From Liolophura sinensis (taxonomy: Eukaryota; Mollusca; Polyplacophora; Chitonida; Chitonidae), in NCBI RefSeq assembly GCF_032854445.1, contig NC_088295.1, forward strand, positions 4,468,501 to 4,532,500: 64,000 nt of DNA, read 5' to 3'. Numbering within the stretch: position 1 is the first letter of the stretch; each line of letters starts with the position of its first letter. Both the position numbers and the translations under genes were made by a program. This document shows positions 34,927 through 47,500 of the stretch, in pieces. The notes beneath the pieces were generated by a model, which worked only from the letters and a program-made list of their open reading frames with translations, searched no databases and was not told the DNA's origin.

Positions 34927-37900
34927 TTCTCAGGGAAAATATCCTATGTAGAAGAGATCTTTAAAATCCTATGCGGTAAGAGGTAATGGTTTGTACAAAG
35001 GCTAACAAACCGGGTCAGTTGGTCTGTTGATTTTACAATAGTTTCACGGATAGGTCGTTAAAATATTTCAGACCAAAAGACTATGGTAATTGGGAGAACC
35101 CAGCTGTTGTTGCTCTTTTTTATTTTTTTTTTGCCTACCTGTGACTTAAGAGAAACATCAAAGTACTCTCGGCTCGTGACACGAAATTCGATCCGAGATC
35201 TGAAGCCAGACAGCATGTCCAAGCATAGTCCGATGCGCGTCAGAAGTCCGTGTTACAGACCGGGCCAACGCAGCACAGGGCATGGGTAACAGACTGCTAT
35301 ATGCAGCTGGTACATCGGCGTGGAAAGGAATACGCTCAACACCACTGAAACAATCATATACTAAAATATGTTGTTTTTTTGTAATGACAGACAACCACAA
35401 AACAACCCAGATCTGTTGAGGGATTACGGTCTAGAAAGCACCATACAAGACGTGTGTAAATAAAATATTTAAACTCGGGTAAATAACATTTAAACGAAAC
35501 ATTCCAAACAAATCTGTTTTCATTTCTTGGACGCATTCAGTTATCTAAAACATCAGTAATCTTAAGATGAAGACTTGAAGGCAACTTTCGAAGGCAAATC
35601 CAGTCGTAGAGTGGAATGGAGAGATATATAGAGGTTTGCAGTTACAGTTTCAAATTTCCAACACGTAAGGACTCGCTGATATTTCGCGTGTTTTTTTCTT
35701 TCTTCTTTTGTGTGTTAACATCTACACTATAGCTGGATACAGTGGGCTATAGTTGTCTTCAATCGTTCAACAGTATTTTTATGCAAATGACACTTTAATT
35801 TCTTTAAATATTTATTTATTAGTCTTAACTAAAATAATATTAATTGTTAAACAGAACTCGTATAGATATTCAATATTCACCGCAAATGTTTTCTTATTTC
35901 GTGAGTATACGTAGTAAAATCGAGCAATGCCGTAAGTTCAGTCGTTTTGTGAAACTTATGCCATTATAGAAGCTCGCCCCGTTATCTTGATAATTTGCTA
36001 GACGTAACTATTTATCTCTGCTTTGTGTAAATTCAAAGAATGTTCTCTCTATTATATATTATTAGAATTTCTGATAATAAGTCATCCTCATTCAAACGGA
36101 AACTCTTGAATAATTGTTTACATGTAGAATTTTCTAAACTTCCCAAAGCTCTCAATCAGTTAAGTTTCTTGCTTATTGTAGTTGGACCAACTATCCCTAT
36201 GACTAAATCAAAACGTTTCTTTTCTTATATACATGTTAATAAACATTGATAGTATGTATTTCTCACGGTAATAAAGGGCGTTTTAAGTCGCTATCTGTCT
36301 ACACCGATTTCATGAAGTTCCCCATAGGCACGTATCTCTTTTATTATTTTCCATTCACCTTATTATTTGTAATTACAAATTTTCCCATTAATTACGATTG
36401 ACCCCCTGATTACATATGTAGACAGAGATGTTCACATGCTCAGCAGATTTCTAAATTAAAGCTGTATTATTTTCTTGATCAGCTAATCATTAACTTTGTA
36501 AGTTTCTTTTCTATATAAGTTTCTAATGCGGCCAGTAGTCACCGCATGCCATCACTTTATCAAAGAACAGATAAGAAATCCATGTATCTCTTATTTTCCA
36601 TTCTTCCCCAATCTCTGAGAAAGTAGATATATCGAAAACCAGCTGATGCTATCGTGGTGTGTTGAGATATCAGGTGATGGGAATGTGGCTGCAGACTAGA
36701 GCGATTGTTCCCCATGTGTGGGTATGTGAGAGCAGATCATAGAGATTCCAGATGAAGACGTGACCCAGGTAACAAACATGCTCACATCTGCTCAACTCAG
36801 AGTCTGGATAACTGCTCTATCCAGAACTCGCCATACTAAACTTTCTGCAGAAAATATTATAATTCTTTTTAATTCTTTTCAAATTCATCTCAGTAAAAAA
36901 TTTGTTTTGGCCAAAAATGTCGCTAGAAAAGAAATTTAAGAAACGCAAACGCAACGTTTGCGAACAAGATATATGTCGTATTTAATATAAAGATATATGT
37001 CATGATTAATGGGTTACCTATGACATGACGCCATTCTGTCACAAAAGCCTAAAGCTCGTGTGCTTGTAACTGGAATCACATGTTGGAGTCCACTGTACGT
37101 AGCACTCTATGAATATGTTACTTTTATACTAGCTGGTAAGGAATTGCCTTACAGATACAGGTAGATATGTACGAAGTTGTTGCAGAAGGCTCTTCTCTTA
37201 AGCTATATCAGTCAATACCTTACAGCAATGAGCGATTTCTTGGCACCCTCATTATCAGTAAGCTCTTTTACTGTCCGTATAAAAGTGTTAATGAACTTTA
37301 TACTGAACAACTAATAGGTAGTATATAGTTACAGGTAGAGGTAAGGTTTGGTCACAACTACGTGTCAGATCACGCATGTCTGCGAGTATTTCAGTGATAA
37401 GGTCCTATTTGCATACGTCTGCCGTAGCAAAAGGCTTTCTTGTGGCCTAAAAATATCCCTGCTTGTGCGTGTATAGACGTAATACTATATGAGCAATATC
37501 TCTTCTTTTATTCCGGTAACTGCTTAGTGTAATTCGCTCGAATTTTGTAAATATTTCCTTCTTGCTTTTTGTCTCAGAATTTATCTCAGAACTGATATTT
37601 GTTTTCTCCTGTATTTATCTTTCCAATACGTATTTTCCTGTCGCTGTTCTCCCAGTAAGTCTTACAGGGATGTTCCCTGGCCTGATCTCGGCTCTAGTCA
37701 CTTGCACTCTAGCCATGTGGAGAAAACACATGCTATTTCCACAAGATTTATGGCCATGAGTGAGGAATCTGATGGTACATCTGATAACACGAGCACACAG
37801 GGACTACTTCACTACACAACCGCCAGTTCTTATTGCTCCCTGAAATTTCAGCTTTTTGGAAAGCAATGATTTGAAAGTAGGGTGAAATAACTGACAGATG

Positions 37901-38975
37901 ATGACCTTGGAAATCTGTCCCGGAATACAGATTTAAAGTTTTAATGACATCAGTATAAACTGTACAAACCTGCGTTTTGTTTTCTTAACTCAAATATCAT
38001 AATTTGACAAAAAAAAAACATTCACCGGCTAATTAAGGGTTATGAATTATTAATTACTTAACCCCGTGGTAATTTAGCTTTTGCTTCCTTTTCGTCAGGG
38101 GATAATTATATACCTAATATCTCTCTATTTATGCATATGTTTTTTTCTGGTTTATACTCTAATTTCTGTTGGTTGTTTTTGTACAACCATGATAAATATA
38201 TACTGTTTTAAGGTATGTATCTATGTGTACCTGTGAGTGGCCCGGGAGAACAAATGTATACTGCGTCATGGACAAACTGATTACCATCTTCACGGACAAT
38301 TGTAGACGTTCATCTCCATCCTTAATGTACACTCAGATCAAGATTTGATTAAATTAAAATTCCCTTAATTTTTAACCATATTGATGAAAGATTTTTTTTC
38401 ATAGATATTATTGTAAAGCAAATTTATTGAAACGATGGCACCTGAGAAACGAGGCGACTGTCAATTGTGCGGCCAAAACTGCAGCGGTCAGTAGTGGACA
38501 CAGACGGTGGGCCATCTGTAACACTTGAGCTGAAGTGACTACACGGGGCCAGACAAAGACTGGACAGACAGCCGGTTAATCGGAGCGCGATAAGGGGCAA
38601 CAGAAGTGAAGTGCTAGATCAAGCATAAACTGCCTTCTGAAGGACGTGGCCATTGTACGCTAACACACTGACCATTTGTAGCTCAATATCTGCCGAGTGT
38701 ATGACATGACTGGAATAGTTCAACATAAATACGCTGGTCCGCGTTAAACTGTTGAAGTTTAACCGCCGCCCTGCTTCTGCTTGACCACACCCTCTGTCTG
38801 GGTTACCGGGAGGCAGGCCTTCAGCTGAAACTGCTGAGGATAGTCTGTCGTATTACCTTGTCCGGAAATCTGTCATCCTGAAATATGTAAATGTCCAGGA
38901 ATGTAATTACCAAATACTAAGATAACACTTATCGATGAAAAAACTTACGTTAAGCCCAATACATCAGCTACCTTT
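34927..38975. other. Intergenic, AT-rich, no gene recognised
   Basis: About 4 kb with no minisatellite and no supported gene. The open frame 35083-35289 starts with a hydrophobic leader (LLLLFFIFFLPTC), but it is short, encoded by T-runs, and lacks other support. 38400-38870 is less AT-rich and holds no coding frame of note. Confidence 0.6.
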
Positions 38976-39783
38976 CCATATTATGCGATCTCAATAATTG
39001 AACTGAATGTAACCCGTCACGAACAACTGATTATGGGATCTCAGTATATGAGCTGAATGTAACCCGTCACGAACAACTGATTATGGGATCTCATTACATA
39101 TGAGCTGAATGTAACCGTCATGAATAACTGATTATGGGATCTCAGTAAATGAGCTGAATGTAACCCGTCACGAACAACTGATTATGGGATCTCATTACAT
39201 ATGAGCTGAATGTAACCGTCATGAATAACTGATTATGGGATCTCAGTATATGAGCTGAATGTAACCCGTCACGAACAACTGATTATGGGATCTCATTACA
39301 TATGAGCTGAATGTAACCGTCACCAACAACTGATTATGGGATCTCAGTGAATGAACTGAATGTAACCCGTCACGAACAACTGATTATGGGATCTCAGTAA
39401 ATGAGCTGAATGTAACCCGTCACGAACAACTGATTATGGGATCTCATTACATATGAGCTGAATGTAACCGTCATGAACAACTGATTATGGGATCTCAGTA
39501 TATGAGCTGAATGTAACCCGTCACAAACAACTGATTATGGGATCTCATTACATATGAGCTGAATGTAACCGTCACGAACAACTGATTATGGGATCTCAGT
39601 GAATGAACTGAATGTAACCCGTCACGAACAACTGATTATGGGATCTCAATACATATGAGCTGAATGTAACCGTCATGAATAACTGATTATGGGATCTCAG
39701 TGAATGAGCTGAATGTAACCCGTCACGAACAACTGATTATGGGATCTCATTACATATGAGCTGAATGTAACCGTCATGAATAA
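38976..39783. repeat. Dimeric 50/51-bp minisatellite, about 16 monomers
   Basis: Two monomer types mostly alternate. One is CTGATTATGGGATCTCAGTA then TATGAGCTGAATGTAACCCG and TCACGAACAA (50 bases). The other has CATTACATATGAGC and ACCGTCATGAATAA (51 bases). The roughly 101-base dimer is a small higher-order repeat, broken in places by two adjacent monomers of the same type. Confidence 0.95.
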
Positions 39784-39799
39784 TACATCAAACGCATGA

Positions 39800-40235
39800 A
39801 AACACACTGTATCCTATACGCTACCCGTCCCTGTATCCTACACGTTACCCGCCCCTGTATCCTACACGTATTCGTCACTGTATCCTACACGCTACCCGTC
39901 ACTGTATCCTACACGCTACCCGTCCCTGCATCCTACACCTTATCTCTCCCTGTATCCTACATGCTACCTGTCCCTGTTTCCTACACGCTACCTGTCCATG
40001 TTTCCTACACGCAACCCGTCCCACACTCTATCCGTCCATGTATCCCTCACGTTACCTTCTCCGTATCCTACACATTACCCACCCCCTATATCCTACACGC
40101 TATCTGTCCCTGTATCCTACACATTACCCGTATCATACACGCTATCCGTCCATGTATCCTACACCTTATCTCTCCCTATATCCTACACGCTACTCGTCCC
40201 TTTACCCTACCCGTTACCTGTCCCTGAAAGTTATC
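39800..40235. repeat. 24-bp minisatellite, about 18 copies
   Basis: Units CTGTATCCTACACGCTACCC then GTCC, with many substitutions and some indels. It abuts the 50/51-bp array directly. The 143-codon open frame across it is a by-product of the 24-base period. Confidence 0.93.
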
Positions 40236-40346
40236 TTCCGTATCACCCCTTTTATCATCAAAACCAACTCTCCTTGTTACCCACCCACAGTAAACTGCAA
40301 GTAACCTGTCCGTATAAAAAATCCTGTAGCCTACAAGCTACATGTC

Positions 40347-40520
40347 CGTGTTAGTTTACATACCGTATAATTCTCCAAGCTACAATTCTGTGTTGGTTTA
40401 CATACCGTATAATTCTCCAAGCTACATTTCCGTGTTTGTTTAGATACCGTATAATTCTCCAAGCCACATTTCCGTATTAGTTTAGATACCGCATTATTCT
40501 CCAAGCCACATCTCTGTATT
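40347..40520. repeat. 42-bp repeat, 4 copies
   Basis: Units GTGTTAGTTTACATACCGTA then TAATTCTCCAAGCTACATTTCC, four tandem copies with few changes. Confidence 0.92.
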
Positions 40521-40534
40521 ACTTAACATATACT

Positions 40535-40835
40535 CTCTGTATCCGAAAAGCTACCAGTCCATATCAGATATACTCTCTGTATCTGCCAAGCTACCTGTCC
40601 ATTTTACATATACTCTCTGCATCTGCCAAGCTACTTGTCCATATTACATATATTCTTTGTATCCGCCAAGCTACCTGTCCATATTACATATATTCTCTGT
40701 ATCCGCCAAGCTACCTGTCCATATTACATATATTCTCTGTATCCGCCAAGCTAAATGTCCATTTTACATATATTCTCTGTATCCGCCAAGCTACCTGTCC
40801 ATTTTACATATACTCCCTGTATCTGCCTAGCAGCT
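40535..40835. repeat. 40-bp minisatellite, about 7 copies
   Basis: Units GTCCATATTACATATATTCT then CTGTATCCGCCAAGCTACCT. The CAAGCTAC segment is shared with the 42-bp array to its left, so the two arrays are probably related. Confidence 0.94.
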
Positions 40836-41654
40836 TGCCCGTAGTAGGCCTACAACACTCCTGTACTTGCCAAACTACCGGCCCGAATTACACATCCTTC
40901 CAATAGCAAGCTGGTCACTAAAAATCTGTTTCACCATACGCATACGTCTTCGGCTTCACAGCGCCCTATTTGTTTCAATTAATAACTAAAAAGTACAAAT
41001 AGCCCGAGATCAAATATATACTTCCATTTTCATTAAGGGCAGGATCAGTCAAGCAGAGCCGACAGTTGAAACAGAAATCATGTTTGCTTACCGCGGTCTA
41101 TGTTCGGTGGTTCATTTGTCTCAATCAGCCTGGGGCCGGCAGCGGCGGGCCGGCAGCGGCGGTCGGACTCAGTAGGGAGAGGAGCCGCGGAGCGGGCCTC
41201 AGGGTGGACTACCCCCGGATATTGGTCTCTTATCGTAGCTATTGTCTTATAATATCATAATGGCTGGCCCGAAATAAACATCCGACTGTACAAACTAAGG
41301 CTTATAATTCCTGGTCTATCTTTTGATGTCGTCTGTCTCTAAATTCGCTAACCCGAAAAGTCCATTATGCCGTGACAAGCTCACTTAGTCTACACCTCAG
41401 CTTAGCAGACCTCCCGATGACATGTCCAATTTCACTCCCTCGCGAAGGCCTTTGGTTGACCAAAATGTTACCCTCGTCCCATTTGCATGGGTATGGAGCA
41501 TTGCAAATCGAGGTCAGACCAGAGTACCAGTCGAATGCCATTACAGAACCTTTTATAATGCTGGACAGCACTTCCTCAAATCACTCGCTTTTGGAAAAAT
41601 GCAAAAATAATCTCGAAGAAATAAATATTTAATGACGTGAAAACCACTTGTGAA

Positions 41655-41935
41655 ATAAAAACTGACCAGTTGAAATACGCTTCATCGTTGAAATAAAAAT
41701 TCCCTAATTACAAAATAATCTTCTTGACTACCTTTGAAATAAAAATTGACTATAGTTTTTAAATATGTTCAAATTTTAAAGAAAAAATTGAATAGTTGTG
41801 AAAAAAATGCATTTTTATTTCAAAAGTAAAAGTTTTGGTTATATCAAAACTGGTAAATTTTCATTTCAAAAGTGCAACTCAAAAAATGGTGAATTCTTAT
41901 TTCGAAAGCGCTTTTGTTTCAAAACTGGCATTTAT
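41655..41935. repeat. AT-rich cluster of GAAATAAAAA motifs in opposite orientations
   Basis: The left half carries GAAATAAAAA repeatedly, as in TTGTGAAATAAAAACTGAC, TTGAAATAAAAATTCC and TTTGAAATAAAAATTGAC. The right half carries the complement TTTTTATTTCAAAAG and variants. Together they form a loose inverted repeat around about 41790. Confidence 0.75.
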
Positions 41936-42321
41936 TTAAAAAATCACTTCTACAGATATTCAATTAAACGATATTAAAGAAAATTGTTTTTGATTTTAAA
42001 AATACAAACAGTATTAGAAAATTCCCCTTTAGAATTTTGCCTTTTATTCTTTCATGATGACTTTTTATTTTATTTATGCCTTTTAAATATTATACATATT
42101 CAATATTTAATATACTCTGTGAAATCGATTTATTTAGATTTATTGGAAAGAAAACACAGCGTATCTATTATAACCCAAACGTTATAAATTTGTTAGCGCG
42201 AAAATCATTAAAACATAGAGATTATTTGATGAACTGTGAATAGGTATAGAGCTTGACTGTAAAAACAAGAAGCACTGAGCGGGACCGACGAGCAGGCTAT
42301 AAACGAGGCTAAACGTTCCGC

Positions 42322-42330
42322 CTATATAAG
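42322..42330 (+). promoter_or_regulatory. TATA-box-like CTATATAAG
   Basis: A good TATA match preceded by CCGC, about 2.1 kb before the paralogue B start codon. It could serve a 5' untranslated exon, but no matching splice donor was established. Low support. Confidence 0.2.
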
Positions 42331-43342
42331 ACTAGTTTACCTGTTCACAATTTCACATTAATATTTCAGCATTCCCACAGGCAATGCTACCAAAAGCCCT
42401 TGCTTGTAACAAGTTTATCGTCATTTGTTAATTAGCAAAAATGAAAACTGTTTGTTTCGTGGATAAAAGCTGCACAATTTTCTAAAAGGACGTCGGCGAG
42501 TGGCCCTGTGGCGATTTTCGATGGTGAGCTATACATGCTGCCGTGTTTAGGCGGCCCGATGCTGGCTGCATTGTTTCCTTGCTCAGATCATATCCACCAT
42601 ACACCTGACCCGCTCCACAAACCACAAGCCAATAACACACTGAAGTTTACACATGTATACCAAGGATTCCTGGTTTCTTCTTCGTAAAACTAGGCAAAGA
42701 AATCCAGGCAAATCCACAAACAAATATGAAACCCAAGTTACCAAGCATTTAGGCACAGTTAGTTTGAAACTCAAAGCCGATAGTAAATTACTCCAGGAAA
42801 CATCACAAAATTGTAGGTGAAATATAAAAAAATGATATACTTAAAAATATATATATATATGTGGAATTAAATTTTATCCAAATAATTTCTTTTCATATTA
42901 GACCTTAAATCTAATGAATTCAATTAAGGGAAAGGTTGTGAGTAACCTGCGAGATTTTACCGTACAGTTGTTTATGAACAGAAGGCAATTTTTTGAATAA
43001 ATGCTGCCCCCTGAAGAAGAATGGTAAGTTCCCTGACGTGAGTCAGGGTATTTTGTGGTAGGTTTCTCCGATAAACTTGTCGTTAGGTGATTCCACGATG
43101 GTCGAGCTGCTCGTGCAGCATTGTTATTAGGAGCATGGCGTGCGCTCTGTGGGACTCCAGTATATCGTGCATCCAACCAACATCACCAGATCACATCCCA
43201 ATCAAATAGCACTGATACATTAGGTTGTTAATAATTAACAGGTGACAAGAATCCGGCTTTAGAAGTCTACCGATGTCAGGTAACCGGAACCTTGTGGATT
43301 TTCAGGCTATACGCTAATCCCCAGTGATAAATGACCGTATAA

Positions 43343-43393
43343 CTCTCCCCCACGCGCCTCTTCTCCCCCACGCGCCTCTTCTCCCCCACTCCC
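43343..43393. repeat. 18-bp C-rich repeat, about 3 copies
   Basis: CTCCCCCACGCGCCTCTT twice in direct tandem, with a partial third copy. Confidence 0.92.
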
Positions 43394-44413
43394 AGGACGA
43401 TATAGCTTTACCCATTGCTTACACGACAGCAAAGCATCTTAAAAGGTGAAAACTATCCGCTAGCAACTACATCTCTTTGGAGAAATTTGAAGAGGGATTA
43501 AAGAAGCAATCAGTGGTAAATGCGAAGTGTTTCGGGGTAATTCCTCCTGTCGAGAGAACTCTAAAGACACAGGTGTACAACGGTCTATGACATGGGATTA
43601 GAACCGCAATCGAAACAATATGAAAATACTCTCTTTTCATAAATTCAAATATAATTTTATTTTTTATTAGATTATGTATTGCAGAAAACACTTCTGAGAG
43701 AAAATGGCAGAGTTCTGTGCACAAGTCTTCTAAGATAATAATTGTATAAACGCTATTCTAATGAAATACGTACAGGTTTTCTGAGAGGTTCGCCGACAGC
43801 GTTCTGATGCGAAGTTCGCTGGGTTTGTTGTATTACCCGAATCCTGCATGCTATCACGTGACTTCTATTAAGGCGCTAGCGTGGACTGGGTGTAGGAGCG
43901 GGACGGGTCGGGCAAGTGAGAGGGGCAAACCTGTCGCTGTGATTGATGACTCCATATACAAAACAAGTTGTTGATAAATGGATTGGAAGCTGTCGAATTC
44001 ATGCGCGGGTGCTTCAACGGCGCAGTGATCAGCCGTCACTGCTGCTACAGGGTGCGGGTGTATAGGGAGAGAGATACCTCCGCGTTTGCGAACCTTTACG
44101 GTGATATTGGGATATACCCCGGGGCGGTAGGCGAATCACGTGAGCAGGGTCGCACACAGACTAATATACAGGCCACAAAGACAAGGAATCGTAGAGCAAA
44201 TAACCAAATGACCTACCTTAATAAATTGTGAAGTACGCAAATCCGAGAATTTACTGCCATTTTGTGTCAGGCGCGGAATTAGAAGGGAAAAGGTGACTTG
44301 ACGTTAAAGAGAAAGTTTGTTGAGTGATAGGTGACAGTCATCCAGTAAGTCCTGGTGACAGGAAAGCCAACGGTCGCGTTATCACACGGGAACAGGACTA
44401 AGACGCTGCAGGT

Positions 44414-44558
44414 ATGCTGATGGAATTCGCCGGTGGGTACAGGTATCATCATCCCGGGGGGTCCCACATGAGCCATCCCTCTCACGCCCATCTTCATCAC
44501 CAACACGGAGGACCCCTCACCGTCAATCACATGGTTGACCTCTACCACTCATGTAAGA
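44414..44558 (+). CDS. Pax2/5/8: Paralogue B exon 1: His-rich N-terminus
   Basis: The ATG at 44414 follows an in-frame TAA (44399-44401). It reads [20 protein letters not shown], then a [13 protein letters not shown] stretch and NHMVDLYHS. Two donors in the same phase lie six bases apart: T|GTAAGA (exon end 44552) and AGA|GTAAGT (exon end 44558). The second is the better match and was chosen. Both splice in frame to the HGGVNQLG exon. The exon was placed by phase, composition and position, since N-termini are poorly conserved. Confidence 0.85.
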
Positions 44559-47500
44559 GTAAGTATTGAATACCTTACGACTTCTTTAACTTAAAGGATT
44601 ATCTGTTTTCTATGGACAAGGCATGACTTACAAACCAAAATACCCATCTTTCCAGATATCACACCGCTATTTCAATATTTACCAAAACCAGTCGTGAGTT
44701 TTTCTCTCAGAGCATAGGCCATCTTGGTAATATTTTGTCCAAGTAGACTACTGATTCTAGAGCCGCTTCTTTCGGAGCAAAAAATTTCTGCCGAAATCAA
44801 GCATCAAGTCCACAGTTCTTGCAGACGCATTTGATAAAGATTACCAAAGTCAGACATCTCATGGAAACCAGGCACGTGATTTACAGTTCCTGTGAATTTA
44901 GCTGTCCAGCTAAACTTTTTCCAAGAGTTGGACGTCATAGCCAGCAATAATTTGACAGCTGCATCTCTCATAATCCCCGTCTCTTCATGATCTTATCATG
45001 TTCCAGGTAGAATCTATAAGAATTACTTTCCCCCAATTTCCAGTTGTCTTGGGTGCGGCCGCAGGCACCTGTCACCCTGTCCTTGCTGATGTCTCCTTCC
45101 ATCTTTCTGGTCCTCTGGGGTCCTCTCTCTTCCTTGTCAGACAGGAACACTCACTTAGGATGAGAACTCACCTTAGTTTACATACAATCTCATTGAAGTT
45201 ATGAAAATATAAAAATGAAAACTGGTCTACATTTTAAAATGAGCACTTTAGGAGAGGAAAGTGCCTAAGAAGCTTACTGGTCTCAGTGTGCCCCCTCAAC
45301 TGACTTTACTCGTCTCCTTTCAAGAATAGCTGATGGCGGACAAAAAAAAACCGAGTGGCGGAAGAGAAATAATAGATAGACAGGAGAATAATGACAGGCG
45401 GTCTATATTGACGATGTAACGATGCAGGGCAAGTTAACGAACCCCTCACTGATTTAACCGGCCCTTCAAGAACGCAACTCGTAACTTCGTTAAATTTCTA
45501 TCAGCTCGCCGGCGCGCTTCAGCATTAGTAAGCAGTGGTGTGCATCAGGCTGGCCATAGAGGGTTAGCGTCCCGTGCAGGACGGTGTCACTGCAGCCCGC
45601 CAGCAGCGGCCAGTGTCAGGAGATGCACATGGATGGGTATGCACCGCTTGTCAGACCAAGCAGTTCGCATCGTTTCTCATATGGCTATCTGGTTGATGCT
45701 TACTACGGACTCTCCCTGAGAAAATTAGGTAGGGCTCTGTTGCCTTTTTGTGAATGTGTCTGTGCCCCGTAACCTATTAATCTATCTCCCCGTTGTGTTC
45801 GTGTCGGCTATCTGTAACAATCAGAGTTTCGCAACTTGCGCAAATAATGGTAGCTGATGGCGGGATGGGGGCCTGCCAAAAGTTTGGGGACGGTAAATGG
45901 TCGCGGGTTAGAGGTGTCGTGTGATTTATATCCTCTTGCCAAGTCTTCCCACGACATGGCATGTGTTGAGGGGATGACAGAAGACGGTAAGGAGTAGCTG
46001 AGAAAAGCTGGTCTCTGTTCTCACCTGGGATTGTCCCGGTCCACCGTCCCCATATCTGCTACTCGCCAACAGGTTCGCGCCTTCAAGATTAGTCCTCCGG
46101 AAAATGGCCTCTTCACGTCTGATTTCATTCCAGGTATGACAGTCCAATTTTAGAGAAGCCATTAAGACTGTACTCTTTATGTCATTCTTAAGACGCCTTA
46201 GTGTTGTGTATCGGTTGATTGGAAGCGCGCGGCATAGTTCTGAAAGCGCTCGTGGTTTTGTTTGGCTATATACATCATATTGCGAACGGCCTTAGGTTGA
46301 ATGACACAGCTGTTACAGCCCCTCTCAGCTAAACAAAGAACGGTAAAATCTGACACCTTATAGTTTCGATTGGGAAATAATAAAGTGTAACCGGATAAGT
46401 CCGTGTCAGAGAAATTTATGGGCCTAGGTGGAAAAAGTTTCCTTTTTGCTGTATGAGACTATATACGGCATGTACTATCTTGCGTTTGCCATGGTAAATC
46501 TACCCTGCTAAGTTTACCGGTTTAAATGAGGACGTCTGTATGGGTAAAAGGACCGGGAAATTAGCCAGCTGACAAGCATTAAGACGGCTTTATCAAGGCT
46601 CGGTAAAGTCAGCCAACTGACAAAACTGATCCTAATACAGCAATCGTACGCCTCCCGTAAGAGCATTGTTTGTGTGAGTTCGCCTGAAATTCTGAACAGA
46701 AATAAAATTTATTTAGAGCCTGCCTTGATTATGTAATACGCTAATTTATCTCTTAATGTTGAGATTATCTACCTGCCTTATTTATTTATTTTCCAAGGGA
46801 CGCGTATGGATGAAGAGTTGCCCTGGAACACATTGGCGCAATTTGCTGATTCAGAAATTGTACAATGGATGTACTTGTCCAGTATACACGGGGGGGGGGG
46901 GGGCATGATACACACTTTTAAGCTTTTGTCCCTATAAAATGGTGACCAATTGGCTGTGTGCAAATCTCATGCATACAACAATTAAATTAAAATTAAATGT
47001 TTACATTAAACGAGATGAAAACATTCTCCTAAACAGAACTCGACCAAGTGAGAAAATCAAGTAGATCTTATGTAGATCGGATTTAGCGCGATGTGTATAA
47101 AACGTTAACTAAACCTGATTTGAAACACGACCGGGTTAAACTAAAACCCAGACAGCAATGTGACAGCGTCTGTAACATTGTGTTCCCTATTGCTTATCTA
47201 TTTTTGCACTTTATAAATGAAGACCAATTTTGTATTTATCAGGTCATGGCGGAGTGAACCAGCTAGGGGGTGTGTTTGTGAACGGTCGACCCCTCCCTGA
47301 TGCCGTCCGCCAGAGGATTGTAGAGTTGGCACAGCAAGGAGTACGACCTTGCGACATCTCCCGCCAACTCCGGGTATCACATGGCTGTGTCAGCAAAATT
47401 CTCTGTCGGTAAGCCAAATTCTCTCAGTAACCTCTTAGTAACTATAATTGCTTATAACAAAGTGATGTCGAAAATCGGTAACCCAAATACCCCGAATATC

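Larger units (their letters stand above)
40836..44413. other. Upstream flank of paralogue B
   Basis: No other gene recognised. It includes a short GC-rich block (41130-41210) with a 14-base duplication, an AT-rich inverted motif cluster (41655-41935), a TATA-like CTATATAAG at 42322-42330 and an 18-bp CCCCCACGCGCCTCTT-type triplicate (43343-43393). The transcription start and any 5' untranslated exons of B cannot be fixed from sequence alone. Confidence 0.6.

Noticed and set aside
35083-35289. Short open frame with a signal-peptide-like start
   Set aside because: The hydrophobic stretch comes from T-runs. There is no mature peptide pattern, cysteine framework or gene context.
39796-40354. Open frames of YTLPVPVS-type repeats
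   Set aside because: Follow the 24-bp minisatellite and are open in several frames.
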